Positions 37,475 to 45,112 of a DNA stretch of 64,000 bases are shown one piece after another. The notes beneath the pieces were generated by a model, which saw only the letters and a list, made by a program, of their open reading frames with translations, was not told where the DNA came from and ran no database searches. Location: assembly GCF_013391805.1 (NCBI RefSeq), contig NZ_CP058364.1:744501-808500 (forward strand). The letters are read 5' to 3'. Each line of letters starts with the position of its first letter. The stretch's first letter is position 1. The translations under genes were made by a program, and so were the position numbers. The DNA is from Galbibacter sp. BG1. GTDB lineage: Bacteria > Bacteroidota > Bacteroidia > Flavobacteriales > Flavobacteriaceae.

Positions 37475-37504
37475 AAAACTCTTGGGGCTAGCCCCAAGAG
37501 TTTT
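37475..37504. terminator. 30-bp perfect palindrome upstream of the transposase
   Basis: Bases 37475-37489 and 37490-37504 are exact reverse complements (15-bp stem, centre GCTAGC, ends AAAA/TTTT). It lies inside the element, between the left repeat and the transposase start. The form is that of a strong bidirectional intrinsic terminator, likely to block transcription entering the transposase gene from outside. Confidence 0.8.
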
Positions 37505-37530
37505 AGGACCAATTGTTATATTAATCTTGC

Positions 37531-38538
37531 ATGAAAAAATACAAACAATTGACCATCCACCAAAGGTATCAAATTGAAGCCTTATTGGAAACAGAAATCA
37601 GTAAAAGTGAAATAGCTATAATTATCGGGGTCGACCCCTGTACCGTTTACAGGGAGTTATCTAGGAACATTGCCAAACGGGGAAAGACCGCTGGCAGCTA
37701 TATAGCCAAAAATGCACAGCGAAGAGCAGATAACAGGCATAAAATGAAGCCCAAGAAATTACAGCTCACGGAACAGTTGAAAGAGCGTATCGCGGGTTTG
37801 CTCCGTTATGAAAAGTGGAGTCCAGAACTTATAAGCAAACGCTTAGCTATTGAAGAGGAAACCTGTGTGAGCCACGAGACAATATACCAGTGGATATGGA
37901 GCGTTAAGAAGAGCAAGAAAAAGGCAGATGCTAAATACGCTAAACTCTACAAAGATCTCAAGCATGGTAGCAGGAGGCAAAAGAGAGGGAACGCCAAGGA
38001 TAAGCGGGGAGCCATTAAAAACCGTGTAGGAATTGACCAGCGCCCAGATGTGCTGGACCACCGTGAGCGTATAGGCGATATTGAAGTAGACCTGATGATG
38101 GGAAGCAATCACAGATCGGCTCTTTTGGTAATGACAGACAGGGCCACATTGGTAACGATGATGGAAAAACTAAGTGGGAAAGAAGCTGGGGAGGTATATG
38201 AAAAAATGGAGAAGAGGCTCACCAACTTCAGTTCATCTTGGGTGAAGACCTTGACCTTCGATAACGGAAAGGAGTTTGCACAGCATCAAAAAATAGGAAG
38301 GCTCCTCAACGCAAAAACATACTTTACCAGACCTTATACATCACAGGATAAAGGAACCGTAGAGAATAGAATAGGTGTGATAAGAAGATTTTTTCCGAAG
38401 AAAACAGACCTGAGAAAAGTCTCAGAAAAAAGAATAAAAGAAGTTGAAAGATTACTAAATTACAGACCGATTAGAAAATTTAATTACCAAAACCCAATTG
38501 AAGTCCTAAGAAACAAATGTTTTGCACTTATGGGTTGA
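37531..38538 (+). CDS. IS30-family transposase
   Basis: A 335-residue transposase. The N-terminal helix-turn-helix is KQLTIHQRYQIEALL then GVDPCTVYREL (residues 30-45), as in IS30. The DDE catalytic core has D in GDIEVDLMMG, D in TFDNGKEF and E in KGTVENRIGVIRRFFPK. The frame is complete, so the element could be active. The last codons and the stop lie in the right inverted repeat. It copies and moves the element, by the circular intermediate known for this family. Confidence 0.95.
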   Translation: MKKYKQLTIHQRYQIEALLETEISKSEIAIIIGVDPCTVYRELSRNIAKRGKTAGSYIAKNAQRRADNRHKMKPKKLQLTEQLKERIAGLLRYEKWSPELISKRLAIEEETCVSHETIYQWIWSVKKSKKKADAKYAKLYKDLKHGSRRQKRGNAKDKRGAIKNRVGIDQRPDVLDHRERIGDIEVDLMMGSNHRSALLVMTDRATLVTMMEKLSGKEAGEVYEKMEKRLTNFSSSWVKTLTFDNGKEFAQHQKIGRLLNAKTYFTRPYTSQDKGTVENRIGVIRRFFPKKTDLRKVSEKRIKEVERLLNYRPIRKFNYQNPIEVLRNKCFALMG

Positions 38539-38539
38539 A
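38520..38539. repeat. Right inverted repeat of the IS30 element
   Basis: TTTTGCACTTATGGGTTGAA, containing the transposase stop codon (38536-38538). Confidence 0.8.
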
Positions 38540-38588
38540 CTCAGCAAGTTTTAAAATGATTATTTTAGCATTATAATTTAAAGATATT

Positions 38589-39368
38589 ATGAAAAAAAAG
38601 CCACTCATACTTGTCACCAACGACGACGGTATCACGGCTCCAGGAATACGAGCTTTAATTGAGGTTATGAATGAAATTGGGGAAGTAATTGTGGTTGCTC
38701 CCGATAGTCCGCAAAGTGGAATGGGACATGCCATAACGGTTAACTCCACCCTTTACTGTAGCCCCATAACCATTAACCAAGACGACATACAATTGGAATA
38801 CAGCTGCAGTGGAACGCCAGCTGATTGTGTAAAATTGGCAGTGAATGAGATCTTGAACAAAAAGCCCGATATTTGTGTTAGTGGTATTAATCACGGCTCT
38901 AACTCCTCTATAAACGTTATCTATTCTGGCACAATGAGTGCGGCAGTGGAGGCTGGTGTAGAAGGTATTCCCGCAATTGGGTTTTCTTTGTGCGACTATT
39001 CTTGGGAAGCAAATTTTGAAAGCGTGAAGAAATATGTTAAAACCATTACCGAAAGTGCTTTAAAAAACGGGATGCCCAAAGGTGTGGTGCTCAACGTGAA
39101 TTTTCCGAAGATGAAAGAAGATTCTTTAAAAGGAATAAAGGTTTGCCGCCAAGCAAGAGCGAGATGGGTAGAAGAATTCGATAAACGAACCAATCCGATG
39201 GGACGCGAATATTACTGGCTTACTGGTAAATTTGTAAATCAGGATAAGGGTGAGGACACCGACGAATGGGCTTTAGAGAATGGTTATGTATCGGTTGTGC
39301 CGGTTCAATTCGATTTAACGGCTCATCATGCTATTCAAGACCTTAATACTTGGAGTTTAAATGATTAA
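38589..39368 (+). CDS. surE: 5'/3'-nucleotidase SurE
   Basis: A 259-residue metal-dependent phosphatase. The opening ILVTNDDGITAPG gives the catalytic Asp-Asp pair (residues 12-13), followed by VVAPDSPQSGMGHAIT and the metal ligand Asn in GINHGSN. SurE dephosphorylates nucleoside 5'- and 3'-monophosphates, mainly in stationary phase and stress. The 3' end overlaps the next small membrane gene by 8 bp. The upstream space is reduced to 44 bp by the insertion sequence, so its own promoter may have been replaced. Confidence 0.95.
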   Translation: MKKKPLILVTNDDGITAPGIRALIEVMNEIGEVIVVAPDSPQSGMGHAITVNSTLYCSPITINQDDIQLEYSCSGTPADCVKLAVNEILNKKPDICVSGINHGSNSSINVIYSGTMSAAVEAGVEGIPAIGFSLCDYSWEANFESVKKYVKTITESALKNGMPKGVVLNVNFPKMKEDSLKGIKVCRQARARWVEEFDKRTNPMGREYYWLTGKFVNQDKGEDTDEWALENGYVSVVPVQFDLTAHHAIQDLNTWSLND

Positions 39369-39642
39369 AAAAGAAGTATTTATCGGTTTTGTCGTAGGCA
39401 TCATAGCAAATGTAATCGGATTCTTATCTTACATACTCCTGTTTTCCGACCTTAGTATTGTCACCACCATACAAGTTGCAAGGGAACAGGGACATTTGGG
39501 AAGTTTATTGGCTTTAGGAGCTTTATTGAACCTTGCCGCTTTTTTCGGATTTATTAAATTAAAAAGGGACCATCGTGCAAAAGGAGTATTAATAGCCACA
39601 TTTTTAACGGCAATTGTTATCTTGTTGCTAAAGATTTTTTAA
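39361..39642 (+). CDS. Small membrane protein, function unknown
   Basis: A 93-residue protein with three hydrophobic segments (about residues 5-28, 45-65 and 73-92). No recognised domain. The start overlaps surE by 8 bp, so it is translated with surE. It sits between surE and lpxB, a frequent arrangement in Flavobacteriia. Confidence 0.75.
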   Translation: MIKKEVFIGFVVGIIANVIGFLSYILLFSDLSIVTTIQVAREQGHLGSLLALGALLNLAAFFGFIKLKRDHRAKGVLIATFLTAIVILLLKIF

Positions 39643-39799
39643 ATCAGCTATTTTCAGAAAAGTTTATTTTCTCAACAGGCAGGAGAAGAAAGCATATAAA
39701 CGGAAGTATTATTTACCTAATTTTGAGTAGAAATTCGGGGAATTAACCTTTTCATGAGGGATAGAATTATTGTTCTTGGTAATTATTAAAATTTAAACA

Positions 39800-40912
39800 T
39801 TGAAATATTACATCATAGCTGGCGAAGCATCTGGGGATTTGCATGCTTCCAACCTTATAAAAGAGCTAAAAAAAGTTGATTCAGAAGCATCTTTTAGAGG
39901 ATGGGGAGGAGATTTAATGCAAGCTGCCGGACTGGATTTGGTAAAACACTACAAAGAGCAATCTTTTATGGGCTTCTTTGAAGTGATAATGAACCTGCGT
40001 ACCATCTTTTCCAATATAAAATTCTGTAAAAAAGATATTGAAGCTTTTAGACCAGATGTTTTAATTTTTATAGACTACTCTGGCTTCAATCTTCGAATTG
40101 CCAAATGGGCCAAAGAAAATAATTTTAGAACCTTTTACTATGTTTCCCCGCAAATATGGGCATCAAGGGAAAAAAGAATTGAAAGTATTAAAAGGGATAT
40201 TGACGAAATGTTCGTAATTCTCCCTTTTGAGAAAGAGTTTTATGAAGAAAAACACGGTTATCCCGTAAATTTTGTTGGCCACCCGCTGCTGGATGCTATT
40301 GGAAACAGAAAACAAGTACTCCCAAATGATTTTAGAAAAGAAAATGGTTTGGATGAAAGGGAGATCATTGCCCTGTTGCCGGGAAGCCGAAAACAAGAAA
40401 TCACCAATATGCTTTCCATCATGCTAAGCGTGGTAGACGATTTTACCGATTACCAATTTGTTATAGCTGGTGCCCCAAGCCAAGAATATAATTTCTACGA
40501 GCAATTTATAGGAAAACACAACGTTCACTTTGTAACGGGTAAAACCTACGATCTTTTAAGCGTTTCCAAAGCTGCCTTAGTAACTAGTGGAACTGCTACC
40601 CTTGAGACTGCGCTATTCAAAGTGCCGGAAGTAGTTTGTTATAAAGGAAATTGGGTAAGTTACCAAATTGCCAAACGAATTATTACCCTAAAATATATTT
40701 CTTTGGTTAATTTAATAATGGATAAAGAGGTGGTAAAAGAGTTAATACAAAACGATCTCACCACCAAAAATTTAAAGAGAGAATTGGAAAAAATACTTTC
40801 TCCGGAAATTAGGGAACGTATCTTTCTGGATTACTTTGAACTGGAAAAAAAATTGGGAGGAAAAGGTGCCAGCAAGAAAACCGCGGAGCTTATTTTTAAT
40901 AAAATTTCTTAA
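39800..40912 (+). CDS. lpxB: Lipid-A-disaccharide synthase
   Basis: A 370-residue GT19-family glycosyltransferase that joins UDP-2,3-diacylglucosamine and lipid X to form the lipid A disaccharide. It opens with KYYIIAGEASGDLHASNLI, and has SFMGFFEV, YYVSPQIWAS and LLPGSRKQEI, then TSGTATLETALF, the donor-binding part. The start is a TTG: a TAA stop lies two codons before it in frame, and the family begins exactly here. It lies about 160 bp after the small membrane gene and is followed 28 bp later by the NlpC/P60 gene. Confidence 0.96.
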   Translation: MKYYIIAGEASGDLHASNLIKELKKVDSEASFRGWGGDLMQAAGLDLVKHYKEQSFMGFFEVIMNLRTIFSNIKFCKKDIEAFRPDVLIFIDYSGFNLRIAKWAKENNFRTFYYVSPQIWASREKRIESIKRDIDEMFVILPFEKEFYEEKHGYPVNFVGHPLLDAIGNRKQVLPNDFRKENGLDEREIIALLPGSRKQEITNMLSIMLSVVDDFTDYQFVIAGAPSQEYNFYEQFIGKHNVHFVTGKTYDLLSVSKAALVTSGTATLETALFKVPEVVCYKGNWVSYQIAKRIITLKYISLVNLIMDKEVVKELIQNDLTTKNLKRELEKILSPEIRERIFLDYFELEKKLGGKGASKKTAELIFNKIS

Positions 40913-40939
40913 TTTGCCTGAAAACCCGAATCTACTTTT

Positions 40940-41461
40940 ATGAAAAATTTTCTGATTATTCTTTTTACTTCCGTTCTTATAGCCTCTTGCGGATCTTCAA
41001 AAAAAACAAAAACCGTTTCTGTTAAAGGGAATACAACTACAAAAGAAGACAACAACTACAAAAAGAAAAAAGGATCTAAAGAAACCGATAAGATAATTAA
41101 AACGGCACTTTCTTATAATGGAACACCTTATAAATATGGTGGCACAACCAAAAGAGGAATGGATTGCTCCGGACTTATTTACACCTCTTTTAAAGAAAAT
41201 GACATAGCCCTACAACGCGCCTCTTATATGATGGCTACACAAGGTAAAAAAATAAAGGTGAAAGATGTGGAAGAAGGCGATCTTCTTTTTTTTACCACCA
41301 ATAAAAATAGCCGGAGAATTAACCATGTTGGTCTAGTTGTGGAAGTAAAGGGAAAAGACATTCAATTTATACATTCCACTACATCCCGTGGCGTACTGGT
41401 TTCTTCTTTAAGTGAAGGCTATTGGAGCTATGCTTTCAATCACGCGCGACGTATTTTATAG
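40940..41461 (+). CDS. NlpC/P60 (C40) cell-wall hydrolase lipoprotein
   Basis: A 173-residue lipoprotein with lipobox LIASCGSS (cysteine 17), a Lys/Thr-rich linker to about residue 50, and an NlpC/P60 domain. The catalytic Cys76 is in MDCSGL, His129 in INHVGL and the third polar residue His145 in FIHST. It should cut peptide stems of peptidoglycan between D-glutamate and diaminopimelate. Length is that of the E. coli Spr (MepS) type. It is 28 bp downstream of lpxB and 32 bp before comEC. Confidence 0.93.
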   Translation: MKNFLIILFTSVLIASCGSSKKTKTVSVKGNTTTKEDNNYKKKKGSKETDKIIKTALSYNGTPYKYGGTTKRGMDCSGLIYTSFKENDIALQRASYMMATQGKKIKVKDVEEGDLLFFTTNKNSRRINHVGLVVEVKGKDIQFIHSTTSRGVLVSSLSEGYWSYAFNHARRIL

Positions 41462-41493
41462 AATATTTTACATATTTTTAGTATTTTAGATAG

Positions 41494-43500
41494 GTGAAAA
41501 TATTAAATTACCCTATCCTTAAGCTACTTATTGCCCTTTTAATAGGTATTATTCTTGGCTATCATTTTTATTTGAAGCCCACATATCTTTGGTATGTATT
41601 GCTGTTTCTACTGATCTTGGCATTCGTTCTTAATACGATCAAAAAAATTGCTAGGACATATCAATTCAGTGTATTTCTTGTAATATTATTTGTTGGCATT
41701 GGTATGCTTACCGCCAGTTTGCACTCAAAAGCAAACCCCAATCATTATTCGCATTTTTATCAATCGGGAAGCGAAGTAACCTTCAGAATTTCAGAAAAGC
41801 TAAAGTCGACCACCTATAGCCATAGATATACAGCTGAAGTTTTAAAAATTGATTCAGATGAATGCCACGGAAAAATACTGCTTCAATTAAAAAAGGATGC
41901 CGATAAGGAATTTGAGATTCCAAAGGTAGATTATGTTTACACTACAAACCAAAACCTCTCACAACCGAACTCACCTTTAAATCCGCATCAATTCAACTAT
42001 AAAAAGTACTTACAAAACCAACAGATATATCATCAACTTTACCTTACGGCGCATGAATTAATCCTGACGAACACCTCTATAAAAACTGTGCAGGGGTACG
42101 CGGCTGCCCTGCGTAATAAAATAAATAACCGGCTCTCGAAATATCCATATAAAGAAGAAATCGCAATTTTAAACGCACTTCTTTTAGGACAACGACAGGA
42201 AGTTTCCGCTGAAACCTATCAACAATATGCGGCGGCAGGAGCAGTGCACCTGTTAGCCATTTCTGGATTGCATATTGGATTGATTTTACTTTTTTTAAAC
42301 ATCGCTTTAAAACTATTGGAGCGCATAAAACATGGCAAAACCATTAAGTTAATTTGTACTATAGTTATTTTGTGGTGTTTTGCCATAATTGCTGGACTCA
42401 GTGCCTCAGTGGTGAGGGCCGTTACCATGTTCACTTTTATTGCCTATGCAATGTATTTAAAGAGAACCCATAATATATACCATGCTTTAATTAGTTCGAT
42501 GTTTATTCTATTGCTATTTAAACCGAATTTCATCTACGATGTAGGTTTTCAACTAAGCTATACCGCCGTTTTTGGAATTGTATGGATACAACCCGTAATC
42601 GCCGGATTTTGGACCACGCATAACCGTATTCTTCATTATTTTTGGCAATTGTTAACAGTTACCATTGCCGCTCAATTGAGCGTTTTACCCTTATCACTCT
42701 ATTACTTCCATCAATTTCCAGGTTTATTTTTTGTATCAAACCTTTTAATAGTCCCTTTCATTGGTGTTTTATTGGGATTTGGGTTTTGCATCATCTTATT
42801 GAGCCTCTTAAACATCCTTCCCAATTTGCTAGCGGAAGCATATTTTGGGTGCATTGAATTTATGAACTCATTTATAGGGTGGATTGCAGCACAGGAGAAC
42901 TTTATTTTTAGCGCCATCCATTTCGATGTTTTTAAAATGCTTGTAAGTTACCTTGTTATCATCTCATTTGTTCTCCTTTTAAAGGAAAGGAAACAGACCA
43001 GAATTATCGCCTTCTTCGGAAGTATTTTTGTTTTTATTTCTACCTTTCTATATACCAATTACAGGGCTGAACAAAAGCAACGCTTTATTGTATTTCATAA
43101 AAGTAGAACTTCCGAAATAGCATTACAACATGGCAGGAAGTTGACCCTATTTAATAAAGATCTTGAAGATGATTATAATATTAAAAATTATGTCCTAGGT
43201 GAAAATATATCGAAGCTCAAGGTTGAAAAGCCGAACAAATACATAGAATTTAAAAATCAAAAAATATTCGTTTTAGATAGCATGCCCACATTCCCAAAAG
43301 ATATTGACGTGGATATTTTATTAATAACATATTCACCAAAAATTAATTTAGACCGTGCATTAAACCAATTGCAACCTAAACAAGTAATTGCAGATGGCAG
43401 TAATTATAAATCTTTTATCATGCTTTGGAAAAAGAGTTGTGCAAAAAGAAAAATCCCTTTTCACTATACAGGTGAAAAGGGATCTTTTATCTTGGAATGA
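41494..43500 (+). CDS. comEC: ComEC/Rec2 DNA-uptake channel protein
   Basis: A 668-residue membrane protein that starts with GTG; a TAG stop lies directly before it in frame and no ATG fits. It has N-terminal membrane segments, a soluble DUF4131-type domain (about residues 75-190), and the ComEC core with HLLAISGLHIGLILL (near residue 250) and VGFQLSYTAVFGIVW. The final domain (about residues 520-668) corresponds to the beta-lactamase-like part but lacks the HxHxDH metal motif, as is common in Bacteroidetes. ComEC carries single-stranded DNA across the inner membrane in natural transformation. The 3' end hosts a terminator for the convergent gene. Confidence 0.92.
   Translation: MKILNYPILKLLIALLIGIILGYHFYLKPTYLWYVLLFLLILAFVLNTIKKIARTYQFSVFLVILFVGIGMLTASLHSKANPNHYSHFYQSGSEVTFRISEKLKSTTYSHRYTAEVLKIDSDECHGKILLQLKKDADKEFEIPKVDYVYTTNQNLSQPNSPLNPHQFNYKKYLQNQQIYHQLYLTAHELILTNTSIKTVQGYAAALRNKINNRLSKYPYKEEIAILNALLLGQRQEVSAETYQQYAAAGAVHLLAISGLHIGLILLFLNIALKLLERIKHGKTIKLICTIVILWCFAIIAGLSASVVRAVTMFTFIAYAMYLKRTHNIYHALISSMFILLLFKPNFIYDVGFQLSYTAVFGIVWIQPVIAGFWTTHNRILHYFWQLLTVTIAAQLSVLPLSLYYFHQFPGLFFVSNLLIVPFIGVLLGFGFCIILLSLLNILPNLLAEAYFGCIEFMNSFIGWIAAQENFIFSAIHFDVFKMLVSYLVIISFVLLLKERKQTRIIAFFGSIFVFISTFLYTNYRAEQKQRFIVFHKSRTSEIALQHGRKLTLFNKDLEDDYNIKNYVLGENISKLKVEKPNKYIEFKNQKIFVLDSMPTFPKDIDVDILLITYSPKINLDRALNQLQPKQVIADGSNYKSFIMLWKKSCAKRKIPFHYTGEKGSFILE
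43444..43488 (-). terminator. Terminator for the peptide transporter gene, inside comEC
   Basis: ATCCCTTTTCAC (43453-43464) and GTGAAAAGGGAT (43472-43483) form a perfect 12-bp stem with a 7-nt loop. On the minus strand it is followed by a T-rich run (opposite the A tract at 43443-43453). It lies in the last 16 codons of comEC, just past the stop of the convergent transporter gene, and may also act on the plus strand. Confidence 0.75.
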
Positions 43501-43506
43501 AGATGT

Positions 43507-45084
43507 TTATTTTACACCATGCATCTTTTTCTTCATCATTGGATTTAATAAAACTAGAATGAATGCAGCACCAATAGGAATAATTGTGAAAATTAAAAAG
43601 AATGTCGATAATCCATATTTTTCAGAAATCAAATCTATATAGCTCCCTGTGAAGCCTCCGAGAAGATTGGCTATAAAGTTTGCCACAAACCATATCCCAA
43701 ACATCAACCCAACCAATTTCACTGGGGCCAATTTACTAACATATGAGAGCCCTACAGGAGAAACACATAACTCTCCCAACGTATGAAATAGATAGGCAAA
43801 AACTAAAAACATTAAACTTACAGAAGCTGTTTTAGCTCCTTCCGGGATAGTGGCGGCACCATAAGATAAAACGGCAAACCCCAGACCAAGCAACGTCAAA
43901 CCTATTGCAAATTTTATAGGTCCCGATGGATTAAATTTACTTTCCCAAATTTTTGAAAATAATGGCGCAAAAAGAATTATGAATAAGGAGTTTAAAACCG
44001 AAAACCAAGAAGCTGGGACTTCAGTAGCATCTGCAGCAAACTCTTTTTGAAGCATCCAAAGTACTATTGCCCAAATAATGACAAAACTTAGTCCTAGCCA
44101 AAAATTTGAAAGGGCAAACTTTTTAAAAGTTTGCTTAAAAAGAAGTATTAAAACCCAAGTTATTACAATCATTGGCACTACCGTAATGATGGCATTTATG
44201 GTTTTAAAAGTTGTAGCTGCATTTCCTTCAAGCCCCCTATCTGTATAATCTGAAGCAAAAATTGTCATGGAGCCGCCTGCCTGCTCAAAAGCCCACCAAA
44301 AGAAAATTGTAAATAAGGCAAAAATTGAAATAACAATAATCCTATCTCTTACAACAAGAGCAGACTCTTCCTTCTCTTGAACTGCTTCCTCGAATTTATT
44401 ATTTGCGATCGCTTCTTCCTTTAATTCTTCGGCCTCTACCGGAGACAAACCTATATTCCCAAAAATCTTTTGTGCAAAATAAAATTGAAGCATCCCTAAA
44501 AACATAAAAATTCCTGCTAAACCGAAGCCATAGTGCCAACCCACTTTTTCGCCTATATATCCGCAGAGCAAAATACCTAGAAATGCCCCTGCATTAATAC
44601 CCATATAAAAAATGGTATAACCAGCGTCTTTTTCTTTTCCTTGACTTTTATATAACTGCCCTACAATAGAAGACACATTTGGTTTGAACAAACCATTTCC
44701 AATTATTAACCCCAATAACCCTATATAGAAAAAATAGGATGAGAAGCCTTCTAAAGCCATGGATGCGTGCCCTAAAGTCATTATAAGTGCCCCTAAAACT
44801 ACTGCTTTTCTATATCCTAATATTTTATCAGCAATTAGACCCCCAAAAATTGGTGTCAAATAAACCAATCCAGTATACCAACCATAAAGCATTAAGGCGT
44901 CACTTCTTTCCCAGGCCCATCCTTCGTCGAATAAGGAAGCGGTTAAAAATAATACCAGTAATGCGCGCATCCCATAGTAGGAAAATCGTTCCCACATTTC
45001 TGTAAAGAAAAGAACAAATAATCCTGACGGATGTCCTAAAACTGTGCGTTGGTTCTCTTCTGAGCCTGCGTACTTAAATTCCAT
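43507..45084 (-). CDS. Proton-dependent oligopeptide transporter (POT/PTR family)
   Basis: A 525-residue MFS transporter with about 12-14 membrane segments. POT landmarks are the ExxER-type motif in FTEMWERFSYYGMRALLVLFL (residues 29-49), GGLIADKILGYRKAVVLGA and FYMGINAGAFLGILLCGYIGE, the PTR2 signature. It brings di- and tripeptides in with protons. It lies 28 bp downstream of a DPP-IV gene on the same strand, which suggests a joint role in peptide use. The gene ends 6 bp from comEC; the terminator is inside comEC. Confidence 0.95.
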   Translation of the reverse strand: MEFKYAGSEENQRTVLGHPSGLFVLFFTEMWERFSYYGMRALLVLFLTASLFDEGWAWERSDALMLYGWYTGLVYLTPIFGGLIADKILGYRKAVVLGALIMTLGHASMALEGFSSYFFYIGLLGLIIGNGLFKPNVSSIVGQLYKSQGKEKDAGYTIFYMGINAGAFLGILLCGYIGEKVGWHYGFGLAGIFMFLGMLQFYFAQKIFGNIGLSPVEAEELKEEAIANNKFEEAVQEKEESALVVRDRIIVISIFALFTIFFWWAFEQAGGSMTIFASDYTDRGLEGNAATTFKTINAIITVVPMIVITWVLILLFKQTFKKFALSNFWLGLSFVIIWAIVLWMLQKEFAADATEVPASWFSVLNSLFIILFAPLFSKIWESKFNPSGPIKFAIGLTLLGLGFAVLSYGAATIPEGAKTASVSLMFLVFAYLFHTLGELCVSPVGLSYVSKLAPVKLVGLMFGIWFVANFIANLLGGFTGSYIDLISEKYGLSTFFLIFTIIPIGAAFILVLLNPMMKKKMHGVK

Positions 45085-45112
45085 GATTTAATAATTACAA
45101 TTAATATTTATA

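Larger units (their letters stand above)
37441..38544 (+). mobile_element. IS30-family insertion sequence
   Basis: The element is about 1.1 kb. Inverted repeats are visible at 37446-37465 (left) and 38520-38539 (right), 17 of 20 bases matching, with similarity running a few bases further outward to about 37441 and 38544. It holds one transposase gene. The right repeat overlaps the transposase stop codon. I see no convincing target duplication, so the insertion may be old or the exact ends may differ by a few bases. It lies only about 44 bp upstream of surE. Confidence 0.85.
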
